DNA of 64,000 nt from Paenibacillus nasutitermitis. Its GTDB lineage: Bacteria > Bacillota > Bacilli > Paenibacillales > Paenibacillaceae. Numbering within the stretch: position 1 is the first letter of the stretch; each line of letters opens with the position of its first letter. This document shows positions 42,613 through 50,788 of this stretch, one piece after another. The position numbers were made by a program, and so were the translations under genes. The stretch is from the NCBI RefSeq assembly GCF_014641075.1, contig NZ_BMHP01000005.1, positions 62,001 through 126,000 on the forward strand, read 5' to 3'. The notes under the pieces are model-generated. The model was not told where the DNA came from. It was given only the letters and a program-made list of their open reading frames with translations, and did no database searches.

Positions 42613-43684
42613 ATTCGTCACGATACTGGCAGGCGGAGGCGGCACCCGGTTCTGGCCGCTGTCGAGGCAGGAAACGCCCAAGCAGTTTCTGAACATCAGC
42701 GGCAACGACATTATGCTCAATGAGACGATTAAGCGGTTCAAGGGCATTATTCCACTGGAACACACGGTCATTGTCACCAACCGCTCTCAGGCGGTGCTGC
42801 TGGAGAGCATCATGCACAGCAGCGTGCCCAAGAGCCATATTCTGATCGAGCCGGTGGCCCGGAACACATCGGCCAGTATTCTCTATGCCGCATTTTTCCT
42901 CGAGAAAAACCAGGGCGAGTCGTTAATGGTGGTTCTGCCATCCGATCATCACATCACGAGCGAGGACCAGTTCCGGGAAACACTGGATGAAGCTTGTACG
43001 GTAGCGATAGAGACCGACAAAATCGTCACCATCGGCATCAAGCCCTCCTTCCCTTCAACAGGCTATGGTTATATCTGTTATGAGAGCAAGCCGTTTATGA
43101 CCCGTCCTGCCGCTGTATATGAGGTCAGCGAATTTGTTGAGAAGCCTAATTTCAAGAAGGCGCAGTCCTACCTCTCCTCCGGCAATTATTTGTGGAACAG
43201 CGGCATGTTTATTTGGAAAACTTCCGTCATCATTGAACATTTCAAACGTTTCCTGCCCCGGCTGTACAAAACCATGCTCCCGCTTCGCGATCATTTGGGC
43301 AGCAGCGAAGCAGCGGCGGTGCTCAGCGGGATTTATCCGACGCTGCAAAATATTTCGATTGATTACGGGATATTGGAGCGCAGCGATGACGTCGTTGTTT
43401 TGACCGGCAATTTTGGCTGGAATGATATCGGCAGTTGGGATGCCCTGGGCTCCATATTCCCTCCGGACGAGGAAGGAAATATTGTGAAGGCGAATTACAT
43501 GGGGATTGATACCCGGAATTCGATTATCTACGGCAACGGCCGGCTCATTACTACAATCGGGATCGACGGCCTGATCATCGCCGATACAGGTGACGCGCTG
43601 CTGGTCTGTCCCAAGGACAGGGCCCAGTCCGTCAAGGAAATTGTCGACATGCTCAAAGAGAAGGGCATGACGGAATATATGTAG
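42605..43684 (+). CDS. manC: Mannose-1-phosphate guanylyltransferase
   Basis: Makes GDP-mannose from mannose-1-phosphate and GTP. Signature pyrophosphorylase loop LAGGGGTRFWPLSR...PKQFL (8-30), then EPVARNTSASI, LPSDHHI, FVEKPNFKKA and WNDIGSWDAL, all characteristic. At 359 residues it lacks the C-terminal isomerase domain of bifunctional enzymes. Its eight-base overlap with the upstream gene points to translational coupling. A bidirectional terminator follows ten bases after the stop. Confidence 0.94.
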   Translation: MDKFVTILAGGGGTRFWPLSRQETPKQFLNISGNDIMLNETIKRFKGIIPLEHTVIVTNRSQAVLLESIMHSSVPKSHILIEPVARNTSASILYAAFFLEKNQGESLMVVLPSDHHITSEDQFRETLDEACTVAIETDKIVTIGIKPSFPSTGYGYICYESKPFMTRPAAVYEVSEFVEKPNFKKAQSYLSSGNYLWNSGMFIWKTSVIIEHFKRFLPRLYKTMLPLRDHLGSSEAAAVLSGIYPTLQNISIDYGILERSDDVVVLTGNFGWNDIGSWDALGSIFPPDEEGNIVKANYMGIDTRNSIIYGNGRLITTIGIDGLIIADTGDALLVCPKDRAQSVKEIVDMLKEKGMTEYM

Positions 43685-43694
43685 AACAATACCC

Positions 43695-43727
43695 AAAACC
43701 CCCGAAGCACTTGCTTCCGGGGGTTTT
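43695..43727. terminator. Bidirectional terminator between the glycan operon and the queuosine operon
   Basis: AAAACCCCCGAAG (43695-43707) pairs with CTTCCGGGGGTTTT (43714-43727) apart from one bulged base. A/T flanks make it usable from both sides; both neighbouring operons converge on it. Confidence 0.9.
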
Positions 43728-43785
43728 GAATGTTTCTTGGCAGCGATACCGTTAAATGGGATGCCTGGACTTGAGTTTTTTGGCG

Positions 43786-44286
43786 TCAGCGGTTATCCAC
43801 TTTCTCGGGATACAAATCGTGGTGGAGCATGCGCTGCTCCGCCATTTCTTCATATTTGGTCCCAGGGCGTCCATAATTGCAGTAAGGATCGATGGAAATG
43901 CCTCCCCGTGGCGTGAACTTTCCCCAAACCTCAATATAGCGGGGCTGCATCAGCGCAATAAGATCATTCATGATGATATTGATACAGTCCTCATGGAAAT
44001 CGCCATGATTGCGGAAGCTGAACAGATAGAGCTTAAGTGATTTGCTTTCAACCATTTTCAAATCGGGAATGTACGCGATCGTAATCGTCGCAAAATCCGG
44101 CTGTCCTGTAATCGGACACAAGCTGGTGAACTCCGGACAATTAAATTTCACCCTGTAGTCCCGATAGGGATGTTTGTTGTCGAAACTCTCCAATATCGAA
44201 GGCGTATAGGTGGACGGATATTGCGTGCCCTGATTGCCGAGGAGATGGATGCCTTGCTGCTTCAATTCCTCTTTGCTTCTTGTCAT
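43786..44286 (-). CDS. queF: QueF, NADPH-dependent preQ0 reductase (short type)
   Basis: Reduces the nitrile of 7-cyano-7-deazaguanine to preQ1, the last free-base step. Catalytic Cys57 lies in FTSLCPITGQPDF, with Asp64 seven residues on. ESKSLKLYLFSFRNHGDFHED is the conserved QueF motif (substrate Glu and His). The 166-residue length is the unimodular, Bacillus-like form. Last gene of the riboswitch-controlled queCDEF operon. Confidence 0.97.
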   Translation of the reverse strand: MTRSKEELKQQGIHLLGNQGTQYPSTYTPSILESFDNKHPYRDYRVKFNCPEFTSLCPITGQPDFATITIAYIPDLKMVESKSLKLYLFSFRNHGDFHEDCINIIMNDLIALMQPRYIEVWGKFTPRGGISIDPYCNYGRPGTKYEEMAEQRMLHHDLYPEKVDNR

Positions 44287-44303
44287 TGATAGGTCTCCCC
44301 CCT

Positions 44304-45032
44304 TTAATATCCCCGCTTATTGCCCCACAGCCAGGCGTGAAGCTGCGGAAGCACCCGCACGTTCTTAAATTCGGCCGAGCTCATGACCTGCTCCACCAGC
44401 CACTTGTATTTGTCCAGCAGCATGTGCAGCAGGAGATTCCCATCCTGCTCTCTTACATCCCCGTTGCCTGCCTGAAGATAGAAAGGCGTCGCTGTATAGC
44501 GGTGATGGATGCTGCGGGCATACGCCAGATCTGCTTCATCAAATACCACAACCTTCAAGCTGAAGCTCCTCCGCTCGTCAGTGAGCCCGTCCACAATAAC
44601 GTCCAGCACGCTCCAATCGGTCGTCATGCCGGAGCTTGGCGGCTTGGGAGATAACGTAAGCTCGTCAATATCCAGGAACCATTCCTGCCAGATGCTGCCC
44701 TGTGTCTCCAGGGCGACAGCAGTTCCGCTGGCGTGCAGAAGGCTGATCAGCTCGCCCAGGCGGGGCAGCAGCGCCGGATTGCCTCCGGAAACCGTGACAT
44801 GAGAGAAGGTGTCGCCGGCTATAGTACGCAGCTCATCAACGATTTCTGCGGCGCTCAGCATTCGGATATCCGCCTTGCCCGAGCCATCCCAGGTGAAGGC
44901 GGAATCGCACCACGAGCAGCGATAGTCGCAGCCAGCCATACGGATGAACATGGTCTTCTGGCCAATAACCATTCCCTCGCCCTGAACGGTAGGACCAAAT
45001 ACTTCAATGACTGGAAACCGGCTATGATCCAT
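44304..45032 (-). CDS. queE: QueE, 7-carboxy-7-deazaguanine synthase (radical SAM)
   Basis: Converts carboxy-tetrahydropterin to 7-carboxy-7-deazaguanine. The [4Fe-4S] motif CDYRCSWC (Cys35, Cys39, Cys42) is preceded by PTVQGEG and followed by VTVSGGNPAL. The true start is ATG 45032, eleven bases inside the end of queD; the frame continues upstream only as read-through of queD. 242 residues, a normal length. Confidence 0.96.
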   Translation of the reverse strand: MDHSRFPVIEVFGPTVQGEGMVIGQKTMFIRMAGCDYRCSWCDSAFTWDGSGKADIRMLSAAEIVDELRTIAGDTFSHVTVSGGNPALLPRLGELISLLHASGTAVALETQGSIWQEWFLDIDELTLSPKPPSSGMTTDWSVLDVIVDGLTDERRSFSLKVVVFDEADLAYARSIHHRYTATPFYLQAGNGDVREQDGNLLLHMLLDKYKWLVEQVMSSAEFKNVRVLPQLHAWLWGNKRGY

Positions 45033-45468
45033 ACGTCCCTCCCGCAGCGGGGCGGAACACGATGTAGCTTGTCGGCGTCTCCCGCAGAAAAATTTGTACG
45101 CAGCGCGGCCTGGCCGGTGTCTGGTCAAGGAAATCCTGGACCAGTTCGTACAGGGTCCGGGCGACATTTTCCGTAGTGGGATAGCGGCGCGGATCCTGAT
45201 CGTTGAACAATGCCGTATGCTCATTGAGCACGGTATGATCAAAGCGGTCATGAATCAGTTTCTTGACGTCTGCGAAATTGACGAGAAACCCGTTCTCATC
45301 CAGCTGATTGCCGGCAATCGTGACATTCGCGAAATACGTGTGGCCATGCATATGTCCGCATTGTCCCGCCCCGGGACCGGGAACATAATGGGCGGCGGCA
45401 AACTGCATATCCTTGTTCAATTCATATTGGAAGGGGTGAACGGCAGACGGATAGATTTGTTGAATCAT
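45022..45468 (-). CDS. queD: QueD, 6-carboxy-tetrahydropterin synthase
   Basis: Makes 6-carboxy-tetrahydropterin from dihydroneopterin triphosphate. Zinc ligands His27, His41 and His43, with catalytic Cys37, lie in AAAHYVPGPGAGQCGHMHGH. VNFADVKKLI and DHTVLNEH are also conserved. ATG 45468 overlaps the queC stop by four bases; upstream in-frame codons belong to queC. Confidence 0.96.
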   Translation of the reverse strand: MIQQIYPSAVHPFQYELNKDMQFAAAHYVPGPGAGQCGHMHGHTYFANVTIAGNQLDENGFLVNFADVKKLIHDRFDHTVLNEHTALFNDQDPRRYPTTENVARTLYELVQDFLDQTPARPRCVQIFLRETPTSYIVFRPAAGGTYGS

Positions 45469-46139
45469 AAGCGCCTCCCCCCTTTTCTGGCCGTTTCGTA
45501 TTCTTGCAGGCCTTTGGCACGCAGCAGACAGGCGGGACATTCCCCGCATCCCGATGCGATAATGCCGTTGTAGCAGGTTAATGTCTGTTCGCGCACCTGA
45601 TCGAACACGCCCAGATCATCCGCCAGCTGCCAGGTTTGTGCTTTGGTCAGCCACATGAGCGGTGTCTCGATCACAAATTCATAGTCCATGGCCAGATTCA
45701 AGGTCACATTCAGTGATTTGATGAACACATCGCGGCAATCCGGGTAGCCGCTGAAGTCCGACTGGCTGACACCGGTTATGATATGCCGCGCACCCCTCTG
45801 TTTCGCCAGCACAGCCGCAAAGGAGAGGAACAGCAGATTGCGCCCGTCCACAAATGTCGAAGGCAGCTCTCCCTCCTTGTGGTCGATGGCGATGTCGTTT
45901 CGGGTCAGCGCATTTGGCGCCAGTTGACTGATCAGGGACATATCCAGCACATGCTGACGGATACCGAGCTCCAATGCAATTTGCGCTGCACATTCCAACT
46001 CCAGCTTATGCCGCTGTCCGTAATCGAAGGTCACCGCCTCCACCTCGCGGAAGCGCCCCATCGCGTCATACAGGCAAGTCGTACTGTCCTGCCCCCCGCT
46101 GAATACGACCATGGCTTTCTTGTTGTTCATCCTGTTCAT
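45465..46139 (-). CDS. queC: QueC, 7-cyano-7-deazaguanine (preQ0) synthase
   Basis: ATP-dependent conversion of 7-carboxy-7-deazaguanine to preQ0. PP-loop SGGQDS at 14-19, TFDYGQRHKLELECA, and a zinc site GCGECPACLLRA near the C-terminus. Two starts are possible: ATG 46139 (close to AGGAG) or ATG 46130, nine bases after GAGAGG. First gene of the operon, about 260 bases downstream of a preQ1-I aptamer. Confidence 0.96.
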   Translation of the reverse strand: MNRMNNKKAMVVFSGGQDSTTCLYDAMGRFREVEAVTFDYGQRHKLELECAAQIALELGIRQHVLDMSLISQLAPNALTRNDIAIDHKEGELPSTFVDGRNLLFLSFAAVLAKQRGARHIITGVSQSDFSGYPDCRDVFIKSLNVTLNLAMDYEFVIETPLMWLTKAQTWQLADDLGVFDQVREQTLTCYNGIIASGCGECPACLLRAKGLQEYETARKGGRRL

Positions 46140-46328
46140 CCTCTCCTGCTGTCGCTCTCTAAAAAGAGCTGTTAAGCATAAAAGACTCTAGGACACCCCT
46201 CTTGCCACTCGAAAAGGATCATACAAGAAGAAACGGCTGCGCTGTCCTCTGGCGACAAAGCAAGCTTCTTCCCTTAGATCTTATAGAAATTTCTAAGAGT
46301 GAGACTTATAAATTCTATAAGATCACAA
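46140..46328 (-). other. queC leader after the riboswitch terminator
   Basis: A 189-base leader with a second, A+T-rich inverted repeat at 46278-46323 (ATCTTATAGAA-type arms, 17-base loop) immediately after the terminator. No open frame of note. Confidence 0.5.
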
Positions 46329-46401
46329 AAACGGTACCCCAAGGTGCAATGTCATTAAGATAAGGATAACTTAATGACATTGCACCTAGGAGGTACCGTT
46401 T
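46324..46401 (-). terminator. Very long riboswitch terminator hairpin
   Basis: Outer arms AAACGGTACC (46329-46338, 46392-46401) and perfect 18-bp inner arms 46342-46359 with 46370-46387 give a hairpin of about 73 nt with a ten-base loop. It is followed on the minus strand by TTTTTG. It starts directly at the 3' end of the preQ1 aptamer. Confidence 0.8.
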
Positions 46402-46437
46402 CCTTAGTTTTTTATAGAGGGTGTTGCTAGAACCTCT
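46402..46437 (-). promoter_or_regulatory. preQ1-I riboswitch aptamer controlling queCDEF
   Basis: On the minus strand the 36 bases contain AGAGGTTCTAGC, ACACCCTCTATAAAAAACTA and AAGG, an almost exact class I preQ1 aptamer (P1 AGAGG/CCTCT and the A-rich pseudoknot tail). Ligand binding should favour the following terminator hairpin and switch off preQ1 synthesis. Confidence 0.95.
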
Positions 46438-46492
46438 CCCACTGCCGCGATTCTCGAACGGGCATGCAGTGGAATTATATGCTGTTGCTGTT

Positions 46493-46522
46493 ATTGTAGC
46501 ACTTATCAGCGGAAGGGTACAA
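46493..46522 (-). promoter_or_regulatory. Putative sigma-A promoter of the que operon
   Basis: Minus-strand TTGTAC (46522-46517) and TACAAT (46498-46493) separated by 18 bases, placing transcription start about 50 bases before the aptamer and just past the MMPL stop codon. Confidence 0.55.
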
Positions 46523-46546
46523 TGACATCCTCTTCCAGCCTCTTTT

Positions 46547-49500
46547 TTATTGCATGCGCAGCGGTTTGCCTTCGTCTTTCGCCTTCTTCCTGTTCCTGGC
46601 GTCCGGAAGGACGAGAAGGGCAGGAAGCAGCATAGGAAGGAAAACATAACACAGCACGACCAGACCGACAATGACGGCACTCGCCAGTTCCACCAACAGG
46701 ACAAGGCCTGACGGGATCAGCGTGGCGAAGGTTCCGCCAAGAATAACCATGGCCGAGATGATGACCCCGCCGATGTGTTTGGCAGCCTGGACGATCGCCG
46801 CCCCGGGGTCCATAACACCCTCCTCCTTATAGCGCATCATCAGGAAGATGCTGTAATCCACGCCCACCGCAATGATCACGATGAAGGAGAAGAATGGAAC
46901 AAAGGAAGATACCCCATCGACCCCGATAATGTAATGAGTGACAATATTGGTTGCCGTCATCGCAACGTAATAGGAAGCGATCAGGGACAAAATGATGTAA
47001 ATCGCCGGCAGAACCGAGCGGATAACGAGCAGGAGTACAAGGAAAACCCCGATAATAACGATAACAGCCGTTCCGTTAAAGCTCTCCAGCTGCACCTTGT
47101 TCGTATCGTAGGTGGTGGAGCTTGGCCCTGCCGCCCCATATTGCGCATCCGCAAGTACGGTACCGCTCAGGCTCGTTGCCAGCTCCTGATTGATCTGCTC
47201 AATCGTATCCATTGCTGCCGGGGAATACGGATCGTTGTCGAGAATGACAAGGAGCTTGGTCGTTTTGCGGTCCTTGGACATGAAGTTGTCCACCGCTTTG
47301 TTGAAATCTTCGCTCTCCAATGCCTCGCGGGGGATGAAGAATGTCCGGGACGACTGCAGCTGCGTCAGGAATTCGCCTGTCTTGCCCAGCCCGTCCGAGA
47401 TATCGCCCAGCCCGTTTCCGCTTTGGCCCAGACCGTCCTTAAGCTGCTCCATGCCGCCCGAGAGCTGGGACAGCCCGCTGTTAAGCTGCTGCTGCCCATC
47501 CTTAACGTCAGCCAGGGCCGCATTAAGCTTCTTCATGTTGGCGGCGATTTCCTTGCTGCCCGAGCTCCCTTCCTTCAGACCGGTCGTCAGCTTGCCTGCG
47601 CCGTTCTCCAGAGCGGCAAGCCCGGCTACCATCTGCGACTGCGCGGTGGAAATCTGCTTCAGCCCGCCAGCCGACTGATTCATGGAGGCATTCAATTTCA
47701 CATAGCTTTTGTTCAGTTCCTTGAGACCGCCGCCCAGCTGGGCAATGCCGGTTTCAAGCTCCGTTCCCGTCTTCTTGAGGGTCAAATAATCCTGATCCTC
47801 GCCCAGCTCGCTGTATTTGGCTCCCAGCCCGCTGATCAGCCCGTTCATTCCGCCAAGCCCCTGCTGGATGCCGGGAATCTGGCCCTCCAGCTTCGAATAA
47901 CCGTCCGCCAGCGACTTATATCCGCCTTGCAGCGCGCTTAAGCCGTCAGATAATTTGGCCGTATTCGCAGCCACGGTCTTGAGCCCGGCTTTCAGGGAGG
48001 TTATGCCCTGCTTCAGCTCTCCCGCTCCATCCGCGCCCTGGCTCATGCCGGAAGCGACCTTGCCCAATGCGTCGGTGATCTGGACATACCCTTCTTGAAC
48101 CGCCCCGGTGCCCGTCACCAACTGCTCAACATCAGAGAAATCCGGACTCTGCAGCCCGTCCTGCATCTGCTGCAGGCCGTCATGGATCTGATCGACCCCG
48201 TCCTTGGATGCGGTTATTCCCTCGGTTACGCTCTGCGTCTGGCTGCTGATGTAGAACTCGTCAATTTCCTCGCCCTGCGGCTGCGTGACGCTTACCACCT
48301 GCTTAATGCCTTCGATTCCTTTGAGCTTGCCGGTCAGTTTGTCTACAACCCCCAGCGCCTCATTCGTGTTGAGCGCATTGCCGTCCTTGATCACAACGGT
48401 TGTCGGCAGCGCCTGGCCCTTGCTGAAATGCTCCGCTACGATATTGAAGCCCTTGGTGGACGGATACCCGTCGCCCAGCTCGCCAAGCTGGTCAAAGGAC
48501 AGCTTCTGCGAGCTGAACATAACCGCCGGAATCATAAGAGCGACAGTGACAAGTGTGACCACAACGGGATGCTTGACGGAAATAGCCGTCAGGCTTGCCC
48601 AGAAGCGGCTTTCTTTATGTCCGGCTGCCACATTCTTCGATGGCCAGAATAATTTGGTTCCCAATACCTTCATTAAAAAAGGAGTCAGCGTGACGATTTC
48701 CAGCAGCAGGATGACCGTGCCGATCGCCACCACATTCGCAGATTTGTATATGCCGAAATTCGAGAAGCTCAAAGCCGCGAATGCGATAAATACGGTTAGA
48801 ATGCTGTAGAGAATCGTCTTGCCCGCTGTGCGGTACGTATGGATAATCGCATCGTCGATGGTCCGTCCATGCGACAATTCTTCCTTGAACCGATTGAACA
48901 GCAGAATATTATAATCCGTCCCGATTCCGAACAGAATCAGCACGAGCAGCATTTGCGTCACGCTCGTAACGGGGAAATTCAACTTATCGATAATTTGCGC
49001 GGCAATTCCCATCGAGCATAAGTAAGTAATTCCGACCGCAGCCAGCGATACGAATGGGATAATGACCGAGCGGAACATAATAATCAGCACCGCAAGGATG
49101 AAAATGACTGTCAGAACGGCGCTTTTCTCCACCCCTGCGGTAGAAGCTTTAATATAGTCGTTCTGAATGAAGTCCTCGCCGCTTAAATAATAAGTGACCT
49201 TCACATCCTTGAGCACATCGTCGAACTGCTCCTGGATCAGGTCCACCTCGCGGCCGTTCTTGTTCAAGCTGAAGCTGGCCATCAAGGTCGTCCCGTCTTC
49301 GGAGACCAGTGACGATTTGGCATCCGGAAGCGTGAACGGGTCCAGCAGCTCGTCAAATCCAAGCTCCTTCTGATGGGCTTTCATATTTTCAATGCCTGCC
49401 TCAATGCCCTTCATATCCTCATCCGACAGCTTATTCTCGTTATGAAAAACAATAATATCGCTGGTCCCGGTTGTACCGGTCATCTCCTTCAGAATCAAGG

Positions 49501-49651
49501 CAGCCTTCTTGGAAGGACTGCTGTCGGAGAGCGGATCCTGCCCCCGTTCCTGCAAAATGGCATTGACATCCGGTTGAAATACCGTTAGCAGCACAGTGGC
49601 CACGAGCCATACAATCAATAAAATCCAGCGCCATTTAATCATTTTTTGCAT
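46547..49651 (-). CDS. MMPL/RND-family membrane transporter with long extracellular heptad region
   Basis: A large transporter (1034 residues from ATG 49651; an upstream in-frame start at 49687 is less likely). Two six-helix halves each contain the MMPL signature (GIGTDYNILLFNRFKEEL near 250; GVDYSIFLMMRYKEEG near 950). Between them, residues about 485-815 form a hydrophilic stretch of GL-x-QL/x-GL-x heptads like YhgE/Pip or YdgH proteins, probably an extracellular helical stalk. Substrates in the family are lipids or drugs. A TetR regulator is encoded just upstream on the same strand, suggesting inducible export. Confidence 0.92.
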   Translation of the reverse strand: MQKMIKWRWILLIVWLVATVLLTVFQPDVNAILQERGQDPLSDSSPSKKAALILKEMTGTTGTSDIIVFHNENKLSDEDMKGIEAGIENMKAHQKELGFDELLDPFTLPDAKSSLVSEDGTTLMASFSLNKNGREVDLIQEQFDDVLKDVKVTYYLSGEDFIQNDYIKASTAGVEKSAVLTVIFILAVLIIMFRSVIIPFVSLAAVGITYLCSMGIAAQIIDKLNFPVTSVTQMLLVLILFGIGTDYNILLFNRFKEELSHGRTIDDAIIHTYRTAGKTILYSILTVFIAFAALSFSNFGIYKSANVVAIGTVILLLEIVTLTPFLMKVLGTKLFWPSKNVAAGHKESRFWASLTAISVKHPVVVTLVTVALMIPAVMFSSQKLSFDQLGELGDGYPSTKGFNIVAEHFSKGQALPTTVVIKDGNALNTNEALGVVDKLTGKLKGIEGIKQVVSVTQPQGEEIDEFYISSQTQSVTEGITASKDGVDQIHDGLQQMQDGLQSPDFSDVEQLVTGTGAVQEGYVQITDALGKVASGMSQGADGAGELKQGITSLKAGLKTVAANTAKLSDGLSALQGGYKSLADGYSKLEGQIPGIQQGLGGMNGLISGLGAKYSELGEDQDYLTLKKTGTELETGIAQLGGGLKELNKSYVKLNASMNQSAGGLKQISTAQSQMVAGLAALENGAGKLTTGLKEGSSGSKEIAANMKKLNAALADVKDGQQQLNSGLSQLSGGMEQLKDGLGQSGNGLGDISDGLGKTGEFLTQLQSSRTFFIPREALESEDFNKAVDNFMSKDRKTTKLLVILDNDPYSPAAMDTIEQINQELATSLSGTVLADAQYGAAGPSSTTYDTNKVQLESFNGTAVIVIIGVFLVLLLVIRSVLPAIYIILSLIASYYVAMTATNIVTHYIIGVDGVSSFVPFFSFIVIIAVGVDYSIFLMMRYKEEGVMDPGAAIVQAAKHIGGVIISAMVILGGTFATLIPSGLVLLVELASAVIVGLVVLCYVFLPMLLPALLVLPDARNRKKAKDEGKPLRMQ

Positions 49652-49813
49652 ATGCCGCAATTCCTCCCGAAATCTCTTAGTAAACAACTGTTCATTTTTG
49701 AGTCGGGAAGAGACGGACCTTGCCGTCTACAGGCGGCTAAAGCCCGTTCTCCTCCAATAATAAATCAGATAAGGATCGCCAAATCCTTCTGAGCGGTCAA
49801 ATACAATGATCCT

Positions 49814-50431
49814 TCAGCTTCTGTTGATCCTGTCGCCAATACCGGTAAAATAGATGCGCACCAGTTCATCCACCAGCCGTTCAATCGTATCTCCGTCCTC
49901 GTATTCCCGCAAAATAATACACATGCCTTCCACAATCGTCGACGCTATCATATGTGCAGACTGGTTCTCCTCATCCTGAAGCCGAGCGGTTCCGTTTTGA
50001 AAGGTGTGGAAAGCTTTCTCGAGGATCGAGTAGGTGACCGTGGTCAACTCCTGCTTCACATTCTCATAAGGGGATCCTTCGCTCTTGTTCATTAGTACGG
50101 AGAGCTCCAGGCTCGATTGGTTGAACAGCCGCACAATCGTGCTCTGAATCTTGTGGAGAAACGCAAGTGAATTGTCCGGCTCCATGGCGCTGACGTCTTC
50201 CAGATCCTGTTTGATCTCCAGCATATAACCGACAAATTGCTCATAGGTTGGCTGAAGGAGCTCATGCAGCATCTTTTCTTTGCTCGCAAAATAGCGATAA
50301 ATATTCCCTGGCGTGATGCCCGCCGTATCCGCAATTTGGCGCATGGAGGCATCCCTGTAGCCCAGTCTGTTAAATTCCCGCAGTGCCGAGCGTAAAATGT
50401 TTTTTTTCATCTCATCCTTGAGAACCTGCAT
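49814..50431 (-). CDS. TetR/AcrR-family regulator, likely of the MMPL transporter
   Basis: Helix-turn-helix at about 10-55 (ILRSALREFNRLGYRDASMRQIADTAGITPGNIYRYFASKEKML), followed by an all-helical ligand domain. I choose ATG 50431 (MQVLKDEMKK); the frame is open for 81 codons upstream, but that sequence has no regulator homology. It lies 160 bases upstream of the MMPL gene on the same strand, and the weak GGTG site makes leaderless or low translation possible. Confidence 0.87.
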   Translation of the reverse strand: MQVLKDEMKKNILRSALREFNRLGYRDASMRQIADTAGITPGNIYRYFASKEKMLHELLQPTYEQFVGYMLEIKQDLEDVSAMEPDNSLAFLHKIQSTIVRLFNQSSLELSVLMNKSEGSPYENVKQELTTVTYSILEKAFHTFQNGTARLQDEENQSAHMIASTIVEGMCIILREYEDGDTIERLVDELVRIYFTGIGDRINRS

Positions 50432-50788
50432 AAATAAACACCCGTTCACTTTTGGATTTAGAGTTATTATAACCGCCCGCCCAATCCGTGCGCAAGCTTC
50501 CTCCCTTCCGAACGGCTTGGGTTTTGGCGGTTGTTCACGGAAATGTAACAATAAAACGATGCCCTCCCGGTCATAAAAGAAAAACTCTGTGAATAGGCCA
50601 GTCCTGCTATATAAAGACGAAAAAAGGCCGGCCTGCTTGTTAAGCGGGGCTGACCCTGATTCATTCATCTTCATCGTTGATCGCGAAGTACATTTTGTTC
50701 AACGGACATTCTCATCGGAGCCTTGGGATCGGTATCCGCGATCGAGCTGGTTGGCAGCAGCCGGCCAGCTGCTGCAGCTTTCTGCCCT
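50432..50788. other. Spacer between the TetR regulator and the GlnL-like regulator
   Basis: It holds the upstream region of the TetR gene and the palindrome AGGCCGGCCT (50624-50633) followed on the minus strand by six Ts, a possible terminator for the glutamine operon. Another inverted repeat (GCAGCAG/CTGCTGC, 50754-50775) lacks a T-tail. No gene recognised. Confidence 0.4.

Noticed and set aside
50754..50775. GCAGCAG/CTGCTGC inverted repeat as terminator of the GlnL-like gene
   Set aside because: No T-run follows on the minus strand; the palindrome at 50624-50633 with six Ts is a better, though still weak, candidate.
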